A program made the position numbers and the translations under genes. Source: Dehalococcoidia bacterium (GTDB lineage Bacteria > Chloroflexota > Dehalococcoidia > UBA3495). From it: DNA of 24,331 bases. The notes beneath the pieces are model-generated. The model did no database searches. It saw only the letters and a list, made by a program, of their open reading frames with translations, and was not told the origin of the DNA. Positions 22,610-24,331 of this stretch are shown here, piece after piece. The DNA is taken from NCBI GenBank assembly GCA_030753265.1, contig JASMCQ010000099.1, forward strand, positions 1 to 24,331. Reading direction: 5' to 3'. The stretch's first letter is position 1; each line of letters starts with the position of its first letter.

Positions 22610-24331
22610 CTAGCTGTCTCCCCCGTCGTCCGCGGTGATGGCCGCATCCAGCATAATTTCTTCCTGGGGGCGAAGTTGAAGGTCGAATATCTCCCGGTAG
22701 ATACCCCGCCGCGCCATCAACTCCTGGTGGGTCCCCCGCTCCGCTACCTCTCCATCCCTCAGAACCACGATGAGGTCGGCTTCCCGCACGGTGCTCAGCC
22801 GGTGGGCGATGACAAAGGTGGTGCGGCCCTTCATCACCCCGACCATGGCCTGGTGAATCAGCCGCTCGGTCTCCACGTCCACGCTGGATGTGGAGTCGTC
22901 AAGCACCAAGATGGGTGGGTCGACAAGAATGGTTCGGGCTATGGCCAGCCGCTGCCTTTGCCCGCCGGAAAGGGTCGTCCCCCGTTCTCCGACAAACGAA
23001 TCGTAGCCGTCGGGAAGGTTGATTATATGGTCGTGAAGCTGGGCGATCTTTGCGGCGTTGACTATCTCCTCGTGGGGAGCGTCGACGGCGCCGTAAGCAA
23101 TATTCTCTTTGATGGTGGCGCTGAACAGGAAGATGTCCTGCTGCACGATCCCCACGTTGCTCCGAAGGGAAGCGAGGGTGAAATCACGGATATCCCGGCC
23201 GTCGATGGTGATACGCCCGTAGGTTGCGTCGTAGAACCGGGGCAGCAGGCTGACTATGGTGCTCTTCCCGCAGCCCGGAGCCCCCAGGATGGCGATCACC
23301 TGGCCGGGGGAGGCGGCCAGGTTCACGTCTTTCAAGGCGGGGAGCCGGGAGTCGTAAGAAAAGGAGACGCCGTCGAAGTCCACGCGTCCCTGCGCCCGGC
23401 CCATGTCCTCGGCGCCGGGCCTCTCAACCACCGGCGAGCTGGCATCCAGCACCTCGAAGAGCCGCCCGCCGGAGGATATGGCCCGAGAGAAGCTGTTGAT
23501 GATAAACGCGCTCATGCGGATGGGAAAAGTGAGTTGGCTCAGGTAAAGGATGAACTTGGTCAGCCCCCCAGGCGTCAGGTCTCCCTTGATAACTTGCCAA
23601 CCGCCAAACCACAAGATCATACCCAGAGCCAGGGTAAAGTACAGGGTCATCCAAGCGCTGTTGGTCCCCTGCAGCCGCTCGGAACTGTAGTATTCCCCCC
23701 GTAGCTCAGAGGCCTTCTTAGCGTATTTCTTCTTCTCGTGCTCTTCGGAGGCGAAGGCCTTTACCACGTGGATGCCCACCAGGTTTTCCTGTAGGACCGT
23801 CACGGTCTGCCCCATGACCTCTTGCACGTGAAGCCACATGGCCCGCAGCCGGGTGACCACCAGGGTAGACCGGAGCACCAGGAAGGGGACGAAGGCCAGG
23901 CTGAGCAGGGCTAGCTGCCAGTTCAGGTAAGCCAAAATGATTGTGACGATTACTATTCGAACCACGACTTCCAGGGAGCGGACCAGGCCCATGTTGACGA
24001 AACGCCGGACCGCTTCGACGTCGGCGGTGACCTTGGACATGAGGTTGCCAGTGTGCTCTTTATCGTGGTAGCCGAAGCTGAGGTGCTGAAGTTTGTCGTA
24101 GATGCGATTGCGAATATCGTAGGATACCTTCTGCGACAGGGAGTCAGTGCTGTAGGTGCGGGCGAAGTCGAAAACACCCCGCGCAATGCTCGCGCCCAGT
24201 ATGCCGAGGGCCATCACGACCAGGGTGCCCCGTTCCACATCCCCACCGACAATGCCATCGTCACCGAACTTGACCAGCTTGTCGATGGCCTCGCCGAAAA
24301 GGTGAGGCAGGAGCAGGGAAAAACCTACGGC
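22610..24331 (-). CDS. ABC exporter half-transporter, degenerate-Walker-B subunit, N-terminus cut by the window
   Basis: The frame is open to the window edge: 573 residues are visible and the first membrane helix or so is missing (the edge reads VGFSLLLPHLFGEAIDKLV). A GTG at 24238 is inside the membrane domain and is not the start. Seen: exporter membrane domain including FGYHDKEHTGNLMSKVTADV (coupling helix region), Walker A LGAPGCGKSTIV, Q-loop GIVQQDIFLFSATI, signature LSGGQRQRLAIAR, Walker B ILVLDDSTSSVD in which the catalytic Glu is Asp, and H-loop VIAHRLSTV. The Asp here plus the altered signature (LSVGQ) of the partner define one degenerate ATP site, as in the TM287/288 and BmrCD type. 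It lies first in a two-gene operon with no gap to the partner. Confidence 0.93.
   Translation of the reverse strand, partial: AVGFSLLLPHLFGEAIDKLVKFGDDGIVGGDVERGTLVVMALGILGASIARGVFDFARTYSTDSLSQKVSYDIRNRIYDKLQHLSFGYHDKEHTGNLMSKVTADVEAVRRFVNMGLVRSLEVVVRIVIVTIILAYLNWQLALLSLAFVPFLVLRSTLVVTRLRAMWLHVQEVMGQTVTVLQENLVGIHVVKAFASEEHEKKKYAKKASELRGEYYSSERLQGTNSAWMTLYFTLALGMILWFGGWQVIKGDLTPGGLTKFILYLSQLTFPIRMSAFIINSFSRAISSGGRLFEVLDASSPVVERPGAEDMGRAQGRVDFDGVSFSYDSRLPALKDVNLAASPGQVIAILGAPGCGKSTIVSLLPRFYDATYGRITIDGRDIRDFTLASLRSNVGIVQQDIFLFSATIKENIAYGAVDAPHEEIVNAAKIAQLHDHIINLPDGYDSFVGERGTTLSGGQRQRLAIARTILVDPPILVLDDSTSSVDVETERLIHQAMVGVMKGRTTFVIAHRLSTVREADLIVVLRDGEVAERGTHQELMARRGIYREIFDLQLRPQEEIMLDAAITADDGGDS

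Noticed and set aside
22250..23704. A 484-codon open frame on the plus strand
   Set aside because: It lies antisense to the two well-supported ABC exporter genes, has no family pattern, and is the sort of shadow frame that GC-rich coding DNA produces.
1..24331. CRISPR array, prophage, integrase or rRNA genes
   Set aside because: No regular direct repeats with spacers, no phage or recombinase proteins and no rRNA-like stretches were seen on either strand.

Overview
The window is about 24 kb of GC-rich, densely packed bacterial DNA with many overlapping genes and some GTG or TTG starts. The gene families (an anaerobic cbi cobalamin set, a guanylate kinase P-loop ending GKD, an ArnR1-like mini winged helix, otsAB) fit an environmental Chloroflexota, perhaps SAR202 or another Dehalococcoidia. 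That placement is inference; no marker gene here proves it. UGA is an ordinary stop codon in several genes of the window, so the genetic code is standard.

Layout. (1) 2-7248, plus strand: an anaerobic (early cobalt insertion) corrin-ring operon, cbiC (cut by the window edge), cbiX, cbiD, cbiT, cbiL, cbiF, cbiG, cbiH. Junctions are overlapping or tight, except for a small inverted-repeat element before cbiH. (2) 7249-8112: a 505-base gap with hairpins, then a small winged-helix regulator that looks frameshifted. (3) 8113-12199, minus strand: tyrA, aroA, gmk, lipA (aromatic amino acid synthesis, GMP phosphorylation, lipoate synthesis). (4) 12438-16017: a substrate-binding-like protein divergent from otsA-otsB (trehalose synthesis), with a recognisable promoter for each direction. 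(5) 16252-17755: rpiB (minus) and a HAD hydrolase (plus). (6) 18126-19728: a sensor histidine kinase and a receiver domain in adjacent frames, probably one hybrid kinase split by a +1 shift. (7) 19966-20613: a DsbA/FrnE-like thioredoxin-fold gene with one in-frame UGA exactly where the first cysteine of its CPWC motif should be. (8) 20708-24331, minus strand: the two halves of a heterodimeric ABC exporter, the upstream half cut by the window edge.

The most interesting object is the gene at 19966-20613. Read through, the UGA gives a 215-residue protein with a U-P-W-C active site and a cis-proline motif. It has a promoter and ribosome binding site, and a 9-bp hairpin 12 bases past the UGA has the geometry of a bacterial SECIS element. 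It is a strong candidate selenoprotein. Second-rank observations are the kinase/receiver frame junction at a UGA stop, a palindromic repeat absorbed in frame into cbiG, a cysteine cluster next to the active site of CbiX, and an apparent loss of the catalytic histidine in CbiC.
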